A stretch of DNA of 37,194 nt from Pseudomonas viridiflava (lineage in GTDB: Bacteria > Pseudomonadota > Gammaproteobacteria > Pseudomonadales > Pseudomonadaceae): the NCBI RefSeq assembly GCF_900583165.1, contig NZ_UTKY01000009.1:1-37194 (forward strand). The letters are read 5' to 3'. This document shows positions 1 to 8,025 of the stretch, piece after piece (within the stretch, counting starts at the first letter, position 1; each line of letters begins with the position of its first letter). Position numbers and translations under genes: made by a program. A model generated the notes under the pieces. That model did no database searches and was not told the DNA's origin. It saw only the letters and a program-made list of their open reading frames with translations.

Positions 1-2
1 TC

Positions 3-1196
3 GATGAAGTGCTTGAAGACCGCTCGGACCTGGCCCGTGCTTCCAGCGGGCGTACCGTGCATTTCTTCCTGCCCGACCCGGAAAAAACCTTCCACCGTGG
101 CAGCACCGACTATTTCGTCACCGACCGTAAGGTCGACATCGGCGCCTTCGACACCCCAACCTTCACCGGCCTGCCGGTCGGCGTAGTCGAGAAAGCCGGC
201 AAGCGTGACTTGCAGGTGGTGACCCATGAGCCGCTGTCCAACGGTGACGGCCTCAATGTGCAGGTCAAGCGTGAAGTCGTGGGTTTCCGCGCCAACATCG
301 CCGAGCCTAAAGGCGAGTTCGAAGAAGACGGCGAGAAACGCTACCGCTACCGCGTCGAGCCGAACGAAATGCCGGCCGGCTTGCATCAACTGCGCCCGAA
401 CCACCCGCTGAACCGCAACCTGGACCATAACTGGCAACAGGCTTTGCTCAAGACTTCATCCGAGCGCCGTATCGGCCTGACTTGGGCTGCACGCCTGCGT
501 GAAGATCAGCTGGAAGTCACCGCCACCAGCGAAGAAGGCATCAAAGCCAGCGTCACCCTGCCCGGCCCGTTCGGCGTGGCCAACAAGCCAGAGCAAGCGC
601 TGGAGACCCTGCGCGACCTGCTCGGCCAACTGGGCACCACCGAATACCACGCCACCGACATCCAGCTGGATGCACCGCAGGCGTTCTTCATCCCCAACTC
701 GCAGCTCAAGGCCCTGCGCCGCGAAGTGATCGAGGCGCTGACCGCAGCCCGTGTGGCGGCTCACCCCCGTGGTGGCCGTAAAGCCGAAACCACGCCTGCG
801 CCGGTGTACCCGGAAGCCCACCTGTCGTTCCTGGCCAACGTCTACAACCAAAAGGCCCGTGATTTCTATCACCGTCACGGTGTGAAGCTGATCGACGCCG
901 CCTTCGAAGCCCACGAAGAAACCGGCGAAGTGCCAGTGATGATCACCAAGCACTGCCTGCGCTTCTCGTTCAACCTGTGCCCTAAACAAGCCAAGGGTGT
1001 GACGGGCGTGAAGACCAAGGTGGCGCCGATGCAATTGATCCATGGCGACGAAGTGCTGACCTTGAAGTTCGACTGCAAGCCTTGCGAAATGCACGTGGTT
1101 GGTAAGATCAAGGGGCATATTCTGGGCCTGCCACAGCCAGGTAGCGCGGTGGAGCATTTCAATCCGGAAAACATTATTTTCCAAGGCACGCACTAA
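3..1196 (+). CDS. rlhA: 23S rRNA 5-hydroxycytidine synthase RlhA (U32 peptidase family), 3' part
   Basis: The last 398 codons of a gene whose start lies left of the window; the frame is already open at base 3. RlhA (YdcP in E. coli, about 650 residues) hydroxylates C2501 of 23S rRNA and belongs to the so-called U32 peptidases. The visible part covers the middle DUF3656-like region and the C-terminal domain. That domain has the paired cysteines KHCLRFSFNLCPKQ and LKFDCKPCEMHVVGKIKGH, typical of the YdcP/YegQ group. The gene ends at TAA 1194-1196, just before a REP doublet. It is probably single-copy housekeeping. A U32 paralogue such as TrhP or UbiU is less likely, because those are shorter and lack the DUF3656 region. 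Confidence 0.85.
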   Translation, partial: DEVLEDRSDLARASSGRTVHFFLPDPEKTFHRGSTDYFVTDRKVDIGAFDTPTFTGLPVGVVEKAGKRDLQVVTHEPLSNGDGLNVQVKREVVGFRANIAEPKGEFEEDGEKRYRYRVEPNEMPAGLHQLRPNHPLNRNLDHNWQQALLKTSSERRIGLTWAARLREDQLEVTATSEEGIKASVTLPGPFGVANKPEQALETLRDLLGQLGTTEYHATDIQLDAPQAFFIPNSQLKALRREVIEALTAARVAAHPRGGRKAETTPAPVYPEAHLSFLANVYNQKARDFYHRHGVKLIDAAFEAHEETGEVPVMITKHCLRFSFNLCPKQAKGVTGVKTKVAPMQLIHGDEVLTLKFDCKPCEMHVVGKIKGHILGLPQPGSAVEHFNPENIIFQGTH

Positions 1197-1203
1197 CCCC
1201 GTA

Positions 1204-1329
1204 GTGAGCGGGCTTGCCCCGCGCTGGGGTGCGTAGCGCCCCCAATAAAAACACCGCGCTCTGCCAGACAGGGCGCGGTGCCTGATTTTAGGGGCGCTTC
1301 GCACCCCAGCGCGGGGCAAGCCCGCTCAC
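1204..1329. repeat. REP doublet (inverted pair of 39-bp REP units)
   Basis: Bases 1204-1242 and 1291-1329 are reverse complements over 39 positions with a single mismatch. Each unit contains the GCGGGCTTGCCCCGCGCTGG core typical of Pseudomonas fluorescens REP families. The 48-bp spacer holds a separate hairpin (1252-1280). In pseudomonads such pairs (REPINs) are mobilised in trans by RAYT transposases; no RAYT gene is visible here. The right arm lies inside the 3' end of the neighbouring exporter gene. Confidence 0.9.
1246..1280 (-). terminator. Intrinsic terminator of the DMT exporter gene
   Basis: CACCGCGC (1252-1259) pairs with GCGCGGTG (1273-1280). Read on the minus strand the stem is followed by TTTTTATT, so it fits a Rho-independent terminator 8 bp after the exporter stop codon. 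On the plus strand only GCCTGATTTTA follows, so it may act weakly for rlhA as well. It forms the spacer of the REP doublet. Confidence 0.7.
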
Positions 1330-2193
1330 CACACCCCAGCCTCGCTGCAACCCCGCAGCGGCGAGTAAAATCGCCGCTACGCCCAGCCACTGCAGCCAGC
1401 CCAGGCGATGCCCGAAGGCAAACCAGTCCACAAAGATCGCCGCGATCGGGTAGATAAACGACAGCGCGCCGGTCAACGCCGTTGGCAGTTTCTGGATTGC
1501 GCCGTACAGCAACACATACATCAACCCTGTGTGCACGACCCCAAGTGTCACCAATGCAGCCCAGGTATTGGAAGCCACGGGCAAACTGTTCCACGGCACT
1601 AGCGGCGCCAGCAACACAGCGCCAGTCGCCACCTGAATCAATGCCATCAGATGCGGCGGCACGTCCTTCAAGCGCTTGATGATCAACGCGGCAATCGCAT
1701 ACAAAAATGCAGCACCCAACGCCAGCGCAATGCCCGCCAGATAATCCCCACCGCTTTGCTGTTCGCCATGGGCGGTAACGATCGCCAGCATGCCGAGGAA
1801 CGCCACACTGAGCCACGCCAGCTTCTGCACAGTGATCTTCTCACCCAGAAACACCGCCGCCAGCATCACCAGCATAAACGGCTGCACGTTGTACACCGCC
1901 GTGCTGATGGCGATGGACGCATGGGCATAGGACTCAAACAACAGCAGCCAGTTGCCGACGATGGCCACGCCACTGAGCACGGCCAGCCCGACCTTGGCCC
2001 AACTGAGCAAGTCCAGGCGCAGGTAACCCAGCACGGCGCACACCAGCAGCAGCGTCAGCCCGCCGATGACGCAGCGCCAAAACACCACTTCGATCACCGA
2101 GACGCCGGACACCAGCACAAACCACCCAATGGTGCCGGAGATCAGCATGGCAGCGACCATTTCCCACGAACCGCGACGAACCGATGTATCCAC
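1288..2193 (-). CDS. EamA/DMT-family transporter (putative metabolite exporter)
   Basis: A 301-residue protein made almost entirely of hydrophobic helices, about ten predicted membrane segments in two EamA halves. An example is the N-terminal segment MVAAMLISGTIGWFVLVSGV. The length is normal for drug/metabolite exporters of the inner membrane, many of which export amino acids. The start is a GTG at 2193 with AGGAG eight bases upstream. The divergent Lrp/AsnC regulator 109 bp away suggests amino-acid-responsive control. The last 13 residues (VSGLAPRWGAKRP) and the stop are encoded by a REP unit, so the C-terminus has probably been altered by REP insertion. The substrate cannot be read from the sequence. 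Confidence 0.85.
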   Translation of the reverse strand: MDTSVRRGSWEMVAAMLISGTIGWFVLVSGVSVIEVVFWRCVIGGLTLLLVCAVLGYLRLDLLSWAKVGLAVLSGVAIVGNWLLLFESYAHASIAISTAVYNVQPFMLVMLAAVFLGEKITVQKLAWLSVAFLGMLAIVTAHGEQQSGGDYLAGIALALGAAFLYAIAALIIKRLKDVPPHLMALIQVATGAVLLAPLVPWNSLPVASNTWAALVTLGVVHTGLMYVLLYGAIQKLPTALTGALSFIYPIAAIFVDWFAFGHRLGWLQWLGVAAILLAAAGLQRGWGVVSGLAPRWGAKRP

Positions 2194-2302
2194 GATGCAT
2201 GCTCCTCAAATGAGGCTCAATTATGGCAATCTGCTTGGCAGCGGCTCCAGCGACTAAAAAAGGCAAAACCTGCGAATCACCTTTTCTTATTAGGCCAATA
2301 TC

Positions 2303-2746
2303 ATGATTGACACTATCGACCAGCAATTGATCGCCGCCTTGATGGATGACTCACGCTTGTCCCTCAAGGCCCTGGCGGGCATTACCGGGCTCTCATCGCC
2401 CAGCGTGGGTGAACGCCTGCGTCGCCTGGAAGAACGCGGTGTGCTCACTCACTACACCGTCGCCATCGACCCCAAGCATTTCGGCTATTTGCTGCAGGCC
2501 ATCGTGCGCATCCGCCCCCTGCCTGGCAAATTGCAGGAGGTGGAACGACAGATCCAGGCGATCCCGGAATTTACCGAGTGCGACAAAGTCACCGGCGACG
2601 ATTGCTTTATCGCCCGCCTGCATGTGCGCACCATGGAACAGTTGGACACCCTCCTCGACCGCCTCAATGCCTATGCGGAAACCAATACCGCCATCGTCAA
2701 GAAGACCCCGGTAAAACGGCGGCTACCGCCCCTGGCAGGTGAGTGA
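2303..2746 (+). CDS. Lrp/AsnC-family transcriptional regulator
   Basis: 147 residues, the standard length for this family. The N-terminal part (about 1-60: IDTIDQQLIAALMDDSRLSL, then SSPSVGERLRRLEERGVL) is the AsnC-type helix-turn-helix. The C-terminal part (about 65-140: YLLQAIVRIRPLPGKL, then CDKVTGDDCFIARLHV) is the RAM/AsnC effector domain that binds amino acids and drives oligomerisation. It is transcribed away from the EamA exporter and shares a 109-bp intergenic region with it, the usual layout for a regulator controlling an exporter. The stop codon is embedded in a long terminator-like inverted repeat. The effector is unknown. Confidence 0.9.
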   Translation: MIDTIDQQLIAALMDDSRLSLKALAGITGLSSPSVGERLRRLEERGVLTHYTVAIDPKHFGYLLQAIVRIRPLPGKLQEVERQIQAIPEFTECDKVTGDDCFIARLHVRTMEQLDTLLDRLNAYAETNTAIVKKTPVKRRLPPLAGE

Positions 2747-2790
2747 TCGGGCCTACATCGCTACCGCCAATCGCGGCCCGAATCACTCAC
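2739..2790. terminator. Bidirectional terminator-like inverted repeat between convergent genes
   Basis: GTGAGTGATCGGGCC (2739-2753) pairs with GGCCCGAATCACTCAC (2775-2790), about 15 bp with one bulged base. The stop codons of both the Lrp-type gene (2744-2746) and the chemotaxis gene (2787-2789) lie within the stem. There is no T-run, so its role as an intrinsic terminator is inferred from position and stem strength. Confidence 0.5.
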
Positions 2791-4931
2791 GCCGCATCGC
2801 TGACCTCAAACAACCCCACCAGTTTCTGCAACTTGTTGGCATTGGCCCGCACCGTTTGCGCGCTGGTTTGCATCACGCCTACCGTCACTCGCATTTGCTC
2901 GGATGAATGGCTGACCTGCTTGATCGTCTTGCCATAATCCAAGCTGCGAGCGTTGAGTTGCTGGATGATGCTGAACATGCTCTCCACAGCCTGATGCAGG
3001 TGAACATTTTCTGAGGACGCTTCCTCAGCCAAGCGCAAGCTGGTGTCCACATCCGTGACGCCGCTTTCCATGAAACTCACGGCCTTTTGGGTTTCGCCCT
3101 GAAGCCCTTCCACCATCAGGCGAATGTCATCTGCCGCTTTTGAAGTACGCAGCGCCAGGCTGCGCACCTCGTCAGCGACCACCGCAAAGCCGCGTCCGTG
3201 CTCACCTGCCCGTGCCGCTTCAATGGCCGCATTGAGCGCCAGTAGGTTGGTCTGGTTGGTGATGGTGCTGATTAAGCCGGTGATCGAGCTGATCTGCGCC
3301 ATGCGATTGTCGAGCAACTGCACGCTTTCACTGGAGCGCAGCACTACCTCGCGGATCGACTGCGTGCCGGCCTGCACCGCTTGGAACTGTTCCCGTGCGC
3401 GATGCACCACCTCGTCCATGGCCTGTTTCATTTGCTCGGCACTCACTGAGGCTTGCTGGATCTCGCCCAACTGCTCTTCGACGATGATCATCATGCGGTG
3501 GGTGGCATCGGCGACCTCGATAGACATCAATCCAGCCTCCTGGCTGCGCCCGAGCATCATCTGGTTGGTACTGCCCACGTTGTGACTGGCCTTGATCACC
3601 TGGCCGACCACTGAGTCCAGGTGGTCGATGAAGCTGTTGATCCAGCGACTCATCTCGCCGGTCTCGTCATTGGCCATCCGCTTGGCGTCCAGACGTTGGC
3701 GCAGATTGCCCTCGCCTTCAGCAATGGTGCGTATCACGTCGGTCATCTCATCCAGCCGCCTGGCCAGGCGTCTTGGGCCCAGGCGGCTGAACAAGCCTGC
3801 CGCGACGACCATGCTGAGCACTTCGACGGCGTCGATCCAGGTTTGCGCAAGGCCGCTATAGTGCTGAACCAGGAAATTGCTCGCGAACAAGCCCACCATG
3901 GTGGCCACGTAAGGTTTCATCAAACCATGGCTCAGTGAGCGACGGCGATAGACCTCTTCCAGGTCGGCCTCGCACATCATGCCCCATCGATCTGGCGAAC
4001 CGGGCAGTTCAAATGTCACGCCCTTGCCCACGACGGGGATGTGCCGGTAGTCGGAATAACCGGGGTAGGTCACAAACAGGTTCGACCCCTTGCGAATGGT
4101 TTCACGCACGCCGGGGTGCAGCTGTTGGGTAGCGGGGTCGATAAAGCGCAATTCCAGCTCGGTATGACGCTGAATCTGTACCGTTTTCCACGGGGTATGC
4201 ACGCCACTCTTGAGGTTTTCGCCATGGGTGAAAGCGCTGTCTTCAAAGCGTGAACGCGACAAGGCAATGCCCGGTTGGATCGACGGATCGAACCGCGACT
4301 GCACCATAAACAGGTAGTTGTCACCCGACTCCGGGTAAATGTGCCCGGCTTCGCGCTGGATCAGATCGCCGAGGATATCGTTTGGCACGCGCCCACACAG
4401 GCAACCAACCACGCGTCCGTTGCGCAGCAGTGGCTGGTAAAACATCAGCGTGACTTCGTCATGAAAACGCGAAGACGACGGGCCGATGTCCAGCGTAAGG
4501 GGGTCGATATAGGGCCCGTGCATAAACGGCGCCTTGAGGCCTGCGGCCAGAGCGTGGGCATTGATCACCCGCTGTACCGTAGCGTCCCAGGTTGACGCCA
4601 ACACGTGGCCGGTAGGATCGACCACAAACAGCTCAGAAAAATCGCTGGCCTGGCGCAGTGTGTCCAGCAGCAACGCGTCATCGCCGGTTCCGGCCTCGCC
4701 GGTCAGCACACTCGACAATTCACCCAGGTGCTCCCACTGCTCCCGGGCCCAGTTCTGCAGCAGCTTGACCCGGGTGTCGGCGAACGCATCAAAGGTGCGT
4801 TCCATCACAGGGTACAACGCTCGATTAAGATGGCAGGACCAACCCATCGAGAGCTTGCTGGTCTTGCCAAACCACGGCAGCCAGGATTTCTCGGAAGCTG
4901 ATAGCTGCATGGCGGTGCTCGATAGGCTCAT
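2787..4931 (-). CDS. Methyl-accepting chemotaxis protein with N-terminal Cache-like sensor
   Basis: 714 residues. About 45-330 resemble a double-Cache ligand-binding region (SELFVVDPTGHVLAST; LMFYQPLLRNGRVVGCLCGR; NLFVTYPGYSDYRHIPVVGK). Two hydrophobic segments follow at about 338-355 and 366-384, then a HAMP-like stretch. The methyl-accepting signalling domain contains the conserved hairpin tip (TNQTNLLALNAAIEAARAGE). It would relay ligand binding to CheW/CheA. Oddly, the first 40 residues contain no membrane segment, so the sensor appears to stay in the cytoplasm instead of lying between two membrane spans. The ATG at 4931 has GGGGAA upstream. The ligand is unknown. Confidence 0.9.
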   Translation of the reverse strand: MSLSSTAMQLSASEKSWLPWFGKTSKLSMGWSCHLNRALYPVMERTFDAFADTRVKLLQNWAREQWEHLGELSSVLTGEAGTGDDALLLDTLRQASDFSELFVVDPTGHVLASTWDATVQRVINAHALAAGLKAPFMHGPYIDPLTLDIGPSSSRFHDEVTLMFYQPLLRNGRVVGCLCGRVPNDILGDLIQREAGHIYPESGDNYLFMVQSRFDPSIQPGIALSRSRFEDSAFTHGENLKSGVHTPWKTVQIQRHTELELRFIDPATQQLHPGVRETIRKGSNLFVTYPGYSDYRHIPVVGKGVTFELPGSPDRWGMMCEADLEEVYRRRSLSHGLMKPYVATMVGLFASNFLVQHYSGLAQTWIDAVEVLSMVVAAGLFSRLGPRRLARRLDEMTDVIRTIAEGEGNLRQRLDAKRMANDETGEMSRWINSFIDHLDSVVGQVIKASHNVGSTNQMMLGRSQEAGLMSIEVADATHRMMIIVEEQLGEIQQASVSAEQMKQAMDEVVHRAREQFQAVQAGTQSIREVVLRSSESVQLLDNRMAQISSITGLISTITNQTNLLALNAAIEAARAGEHGRGFAVVADEVRSLALRTSKAADDIRLMVEGLQGETQKAVSFMESGVTDVDTSLRLAEEASSENVHLHQAVESMFSIIQQLNARSLDYGKTIKQVSHSSEQMRVTVGVMQTSAQTVRANANKLQKLVGLFEVSDAA

Positions 4932-5155
4932 GACATTTCCCCGCAGTGATATCCAATTGCCATGAGCTCACGCAAATACCACGCCAGATAGCTAGCTAAC
5001 TACCTAACCAACGTTTCTTACGGTCATCGCCGCCGGAGGTTGTCACAAAACAGTGCGCTATCAATGGGATGCACCGGATTGTTGCGGCTCGACGGGTTCC
5101 AGATGCTTTGCTAATTACATTGAACCTGCGTGAGCCCGTTATCCTCAAACCTGCA

Positions 5156-5163
5156 CCCCCCCC
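5156..5163. repeat. Homopolymeric C8 tract upstream of the antiporter start
   Basis: Eight consecutive C residues 19 bases before the ATG at 5183, in the leader region where spacing to ribosome or polymerase contacts could matter. The tract is visible; any role in slippage is only a possibility. Confidence 0.4.
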
Positions 5164-5182
5164 ACGGCCGCGGACACGCACG

Positions 5183-6517
5183 ATGACTTTCATTCTATGG
5201 ATGGCCGTATTGGGTACGGTGTTGCTGACCCTCGCCCTCACCTCTTCCTACTTGCGCTGGATGCCGGTCACCACCTCGGCGGTGTGTCTGCTGCTGGGTA
5301 TCGGCATCGGCCCATTAGGGGTGGACCTATTGCACATGGACCTCAAAGACTCCGCACGCTGGATGGAGCACCTGACCGAGGTGGCCGTATTATTTTCGTT
5401 GTTTGTCAGCGGCTTGAAACTGCGCCTGCCCCTGCACCACCGCACCTGGCGCATTGCATTTGGGATGGCCGGGCCGGTGATGCTGCTCACGATTCTGGGT
5501 ATTTGCCTGGCGCTGCACGTTCTGTTTGAACTCTCCTGGGGGCTGTCGCTGTTGGTGGGCGCCATTCTGGCGCCGACGGACCCCGTGCTGGCGGGGCTGG
5601 TGCAGGTCAACAATGCCCAGGACTACGATCCGCTGCGGTTTGGTTTGTCCGGCGAAGCGGGATTAAACGATGGCACGGCCTTTCCCTTTGTGATCTTTGC
5701 CTTGCTGTTCATTCAACATGGCGGCTTCGATGGCCAATGGTTCAACGGCTGGGTAGTGATGAACCTGCTGTGGGCGGTGCCTGCCGGGTTGCTGATCGGT
5801 TATTGGATGGGCCGGGGCATTGGCCGCGTAACGTTATGGATGCGTATCAGCAATGCCGACAGCACGCTGTCGCCCAACGATTACCTGACCTTGGCCCTGA
5901 TTGCCTTGGCTTACGTGGCAGCAGAAGCCATGGGCGCTTATGGTTTTCTGTCGGTGTTCGCAGCCGGCCTTGGCTTGCGCCAGGCCGAATTCAAATCCAC
6001 CGGCAACGCCGAGACGCCCTCCGAGCACTTGGCATTGCCCGTGGTCGGCCATCTGGAGGTTGAGCCCGAAAGAGCCTTACAGGGCGACACCACCCAACTG
6101 GCCGATACGCAGATTGCCGCCGGCGTAATGATGGGCGACATGCTCGCATTCGGTGGCCTGGTGGAACGCTCGATGGAAGTGTTTCTGGTGACGCTGCTCG
6201 GGGTGGTGCTGGCCAGCCACTGGGACTGGCGCGCGCTGCCTGTGGCCGCACTGCTGTTCTGTGTGATTCGCCCACTGAGTGTATTGGCCGTACCGTGGCG
6301 TGGCCTGCTCAATTATCGTCAGCGAGGCCTGGTGGGTTGGTTTGGCATCCGTGGAATCGGCAGCATCTATTACCTGTTTTACGCGCTCAATCATGGGCTG
6401 AGCGGCACCACGGGCGCAGTGGCAGTCAATCTGACACTGTCGGTAATTGCCCTGAGCATCGTCGCCCATGGCCTGAGCACCCAACCGATGCTCGCGTGGT
6501 ATGAGCGCCGCGGGTAA
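5183..6517 (+). CDS. CPA1-family cation:proton antiporter (NhaP/NHE type)
   Basis: 444 residues from the ATG at 5183. The frame stays open further upstream, but membrane segment 1 begins at once from this start (MTFILWMAVLGTVLLTLALT). About 12 membrane segments are visible. LSGEAGLNDGTAFPFV carries the ND pair that binds the cation in CPA1 exchangers, preceded by the LAPTDPVLAGLVQV loop that is typical of the family. It probably exchanges Na+ or K+ for H+ across the inner membrane for pH or salt homeostasis. There is no clear Shine-Dalgarno; the space upstream holds a run of eight C. No partner gene is evident. Confidence 0.85.
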   Translation: MTFILWMAVLGTVLLTLALTSSYLRWMPVTTSAVCLLLGIGIGPLGVDLLHMDLKDSARWMEHLTEVAVLFSLFVSGLKLRLPLHHRTWRIAFGMAGPVMLLTILGICLALHVLFELSWGLSLLVGAILAPTDPVLAGLVQVNNAQDYDPLRFGLSGEAGLNDGTAFPFVIFALLFIQHGGFDGQWFNGWVVMNLLWAVPAGLLIGYWMGRGIGRVTLWMRISNADSTLSPNDYLTLALIALAYVAAEAMGAYGFLSVFAAGLGLRQAEFKSTGNAETPSEHLALPVVGHLEVEPERALQGDTTQLADTQIAAGVMMGDMLAFGGLVERSMEVFLVTLLGVVLASHWDWRALPVAALLFCVIRPLSVLAVPWRGLLNYRQRGLVGWFGIRGIGSIYYLFYALNHGLSGTTGAVAVNLTLSVIALSIVAHGLSTQPMLAWYERRG

Positions 6518-6719
6518 GCGAAACATCCCGCAACCACGCACGCTCGCCGCTATAGGGTCAACGGCTGCATTTCCGACTCGCGCTGCGGTCCTCAGCCGTG
6601 AGGCGCAACGCTCGCAGAATCAGGCATCCGTGGAACTGCCGATTGAACGCCACGAAGCTTGCATGCCAGTCGCGGTGAAACGGTGTGGGAGCGCCCTCCT
6701 TCGAAATCTACCGACCCCA

Positions 6720-6848
6720 TCACTTCGGGTGAGGGTTGGGCTCCACCGGGCAGACCGGTGCCATCAGCGGCACCTCTGCCTCGTCCATCAACGACCCCGG
6801 GTCTTCATTGCCGGGGTCATTGGGTTCTTCTTCGGGTTCTTTTGACAT
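6720..6848 (-). CDS. Small acidic proline-rich protein (42 residues)
   Basis: A short gene starting at the ATG at 6848 (MSKEPEEEPNDPGNEDPGSL) and ending at TGA 6720-6722. AGGAG sits six bases upstream of this ATG; the in-frame ATG at 6854 directly abuts the AGGAG and is unlikely to be used. The product is strongly acidic in its first half, with no membrane segment and one cysteine. It begins 12 bases after the stop of the preceding small acidic gene, so the two are probably cotranscribed. Function is not recognised. The good ribosome site and the tandem arrangement are the reasons to call it. Confidence 0.55.
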   Translation of the reverse strand: MSKEPEEEPNDPGNEDPGSLMDEAEVPLMAPVCPVEPNPHPK

Positions 6849-6859
6849 GTCCATCTCCT

Positions 6860-7072
6860 TTAACCGCCCTGAGTATCGATATCAGCATCGGTTTCAGGCT
6901 TGGGCTCGGGCTCGGGCTTGAAGTCCGGGCTGAAGTCGTTGTCCTTGGCGTCTGGGTCAGCGGTAGGGGTTGGATCTTTTGGCGCATCCGCCCCGGTGCT
7001 TGGGGCTGGCTCGCCACCGTCGATGGCGGGATCGTTACGGTTGCTGGTTTGCGGATCGTTGTCTGTGCTCAT
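6860..7072 (-). CDS. Small acidic disordered protein (70 residues)
   Basis: MSTDNDPQTSNRNDPAIDGG begins at the ATG at 7072 behind a GAGGTGA ribosome site. The protein is rich in Asp, Pro, Glu and Thr, with a charged repeat KPEPEPKPETDADID near the end. It is predicted to be disordered and soluble. It is the first of two adjacent small acidic genes with similar composition (the next starts 12 bases after its stop), so they may be related by duplication. No known family is recognised with confidence, and no function is assigned. Confidence 0.6.
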   Translation of the reverse strand: MSTDNDPQTSNRNDPAIDGGEPAPSTGADAPKDPTPTADPDAKDNDFSPDFKPEPEPKPETDADIDTQGG

Positions 7073-7145
7073 AGGTCACCTCATCATTAAAAACGCAGCC
7101 TGCGTTAAGTTAAGGTCCCGCGGGGGGTGATGAAGTTCCAATTGC

Positions 7146-7691
7146 TTAAGAGGTCGGGTTATCTATCTGGATGTAAAACGCGTAAACGCCGAGCAACACC
7201 CAAAACACCATGAACAGCCACGGCGCACGCATCGAAAACAACAGCGACTTGCGATACCCCTTGTGGGACGACTCCATCTCCGAAAACAACGGCGATTCAT
7301 CGTAAGCCATGCCCATCACCGGCTCGCTGCGCAGCAGTTCGCTCTGTTTGTAATGCCAGTGGTCAATGATTTCATACGCCGCCCGGATACCTGGCCAAGC
7401 GTTCAGCGAGCTAAGAATACCCAGAGAGGCCAGGAACACCGGCACCACCAGGGTGAAGAACTTGCCCCACTCCGGGTTGAGATTGCCCATACCCGACACG
7501 AAGGCGATCACAAGAAAGGACTGCGCCGTCAGGTAGGCGTCGGTGCGGTTGGCCAAAATGGAGGTTTCGTATTGGATTTCGCGACGGTAGAAATCCAGGC
7601 GGTCCTTTGGCGAGCCGAAGATCTTGGCGTTGTGTTCGCTGTGGTCGGTCAGGGCGGCTTCTGGGGTTTGCGGCGAAATGATTCTGGGCAC
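7146..7691 (-). CDS. Small membrane protein of unknown function (181 residues)
   Basis: A soluble N-terminal region (about 1-50, with KDRLDFYRREIQYETSILAN) is followed by two close membrane segments at about 55-100 (LTAQSFLVIAFVSGM; FFTLVVPVFLASLGILSSLN). A soluble stretch and one more segment near the C-terminus follow (APWLFMVFWVLLGVYAFYI). The layout of helices before a membrane hairpin recalls SLATT/RipA-like small membrane proteins, but I cannot confirm that family. The GTG start at 7691 has GGAG seven bases upstream. It stands alone between the small acidic genes and a gene-poor stretch. Confidence 0.7.
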   Translation of the reverse strand: MPRIISPQTPEAALTDHSEHNAKIFGSPKDRLDFYRREIQYETSILANRTDAYLTAQSFLVIAFVSGMGNLNPEWGKFFTLVVPVFLASLGILSSLNAWPGIRAAYEIIDHWHYKQSELLRSEPVMGMAYDESPLFSEMESSHKGYRKSLLFSMRAPWLFMVFWVLLGVYAFYIQIDNPTS

Positions 7692-7902
7692 GGTGGTACT
7701 CCACAGAGGGTCGAGCCCTCTTAGAAGAATCGGCGTTGGGTGAAGTTCAAATTTGTTCCTGCACCATTCCGAAACACGCGCCCATTTGGTAGGCGTACAT
7801 GCTCGCTCTTCACCATCTTTCGCTCACTAAAGGGAAATCAACACTTTCGGCGCAAGCTTTGCTTTATCGGGTTACCACCGAGTGCGAACAGGAGCATGCG
7901 AA

Positions 7903-8025
7903 ATGTTTGACGATGAATGGAAGAAGTTAGCGACTTGTCGGCACGCGGTTATTATCGATGGAGTGCACTGCTGCGTGCCCTTTCGTCGTTCGAGGCGTAA
8001 ACCGAGTTGTACTCCAATGCCCTGA
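7903..8025 (+). CDS. Possible small protein (40 residues), first of a coupled pair
   Basis: The ATG at 7903 follows AGGAG with eight-base spacing, a good ribosome site. The product begins MFDDEWKKLATCRHAVIIDG and ends at TGA 8023-8025. The end overlaps the next open frame by 19 bases, which suggests either translational coupling or a gene split by a frameshift. No family is recognised. The 210 bases before it (7692-7902) show no other gene. Confidence 0.4.
   Translation: MFDDEWKKLATCRHAVIIDGVHCCVPFRRSRRKPSCTPMP

Noticed and set aside
456..1319. Long open frame on the minus strand opposite rlhA
   Set aside because: It mirrors the GC-rich coding frame of rlhA, has no domain similarity and no ribosome site.
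1651..2310. 219-codon frame opposite the DMT exporter
   Set aside because: Rich in Gln/His/Arg with no recognisable fold; it is the antisense of a clear membrane-protein gene.
7999..8025. Programmed ribosomal frameshift between the two overlapping frames
   Set aside because: No slippery heptamer is present in the short overlap, so coupling or mutation is more likely.
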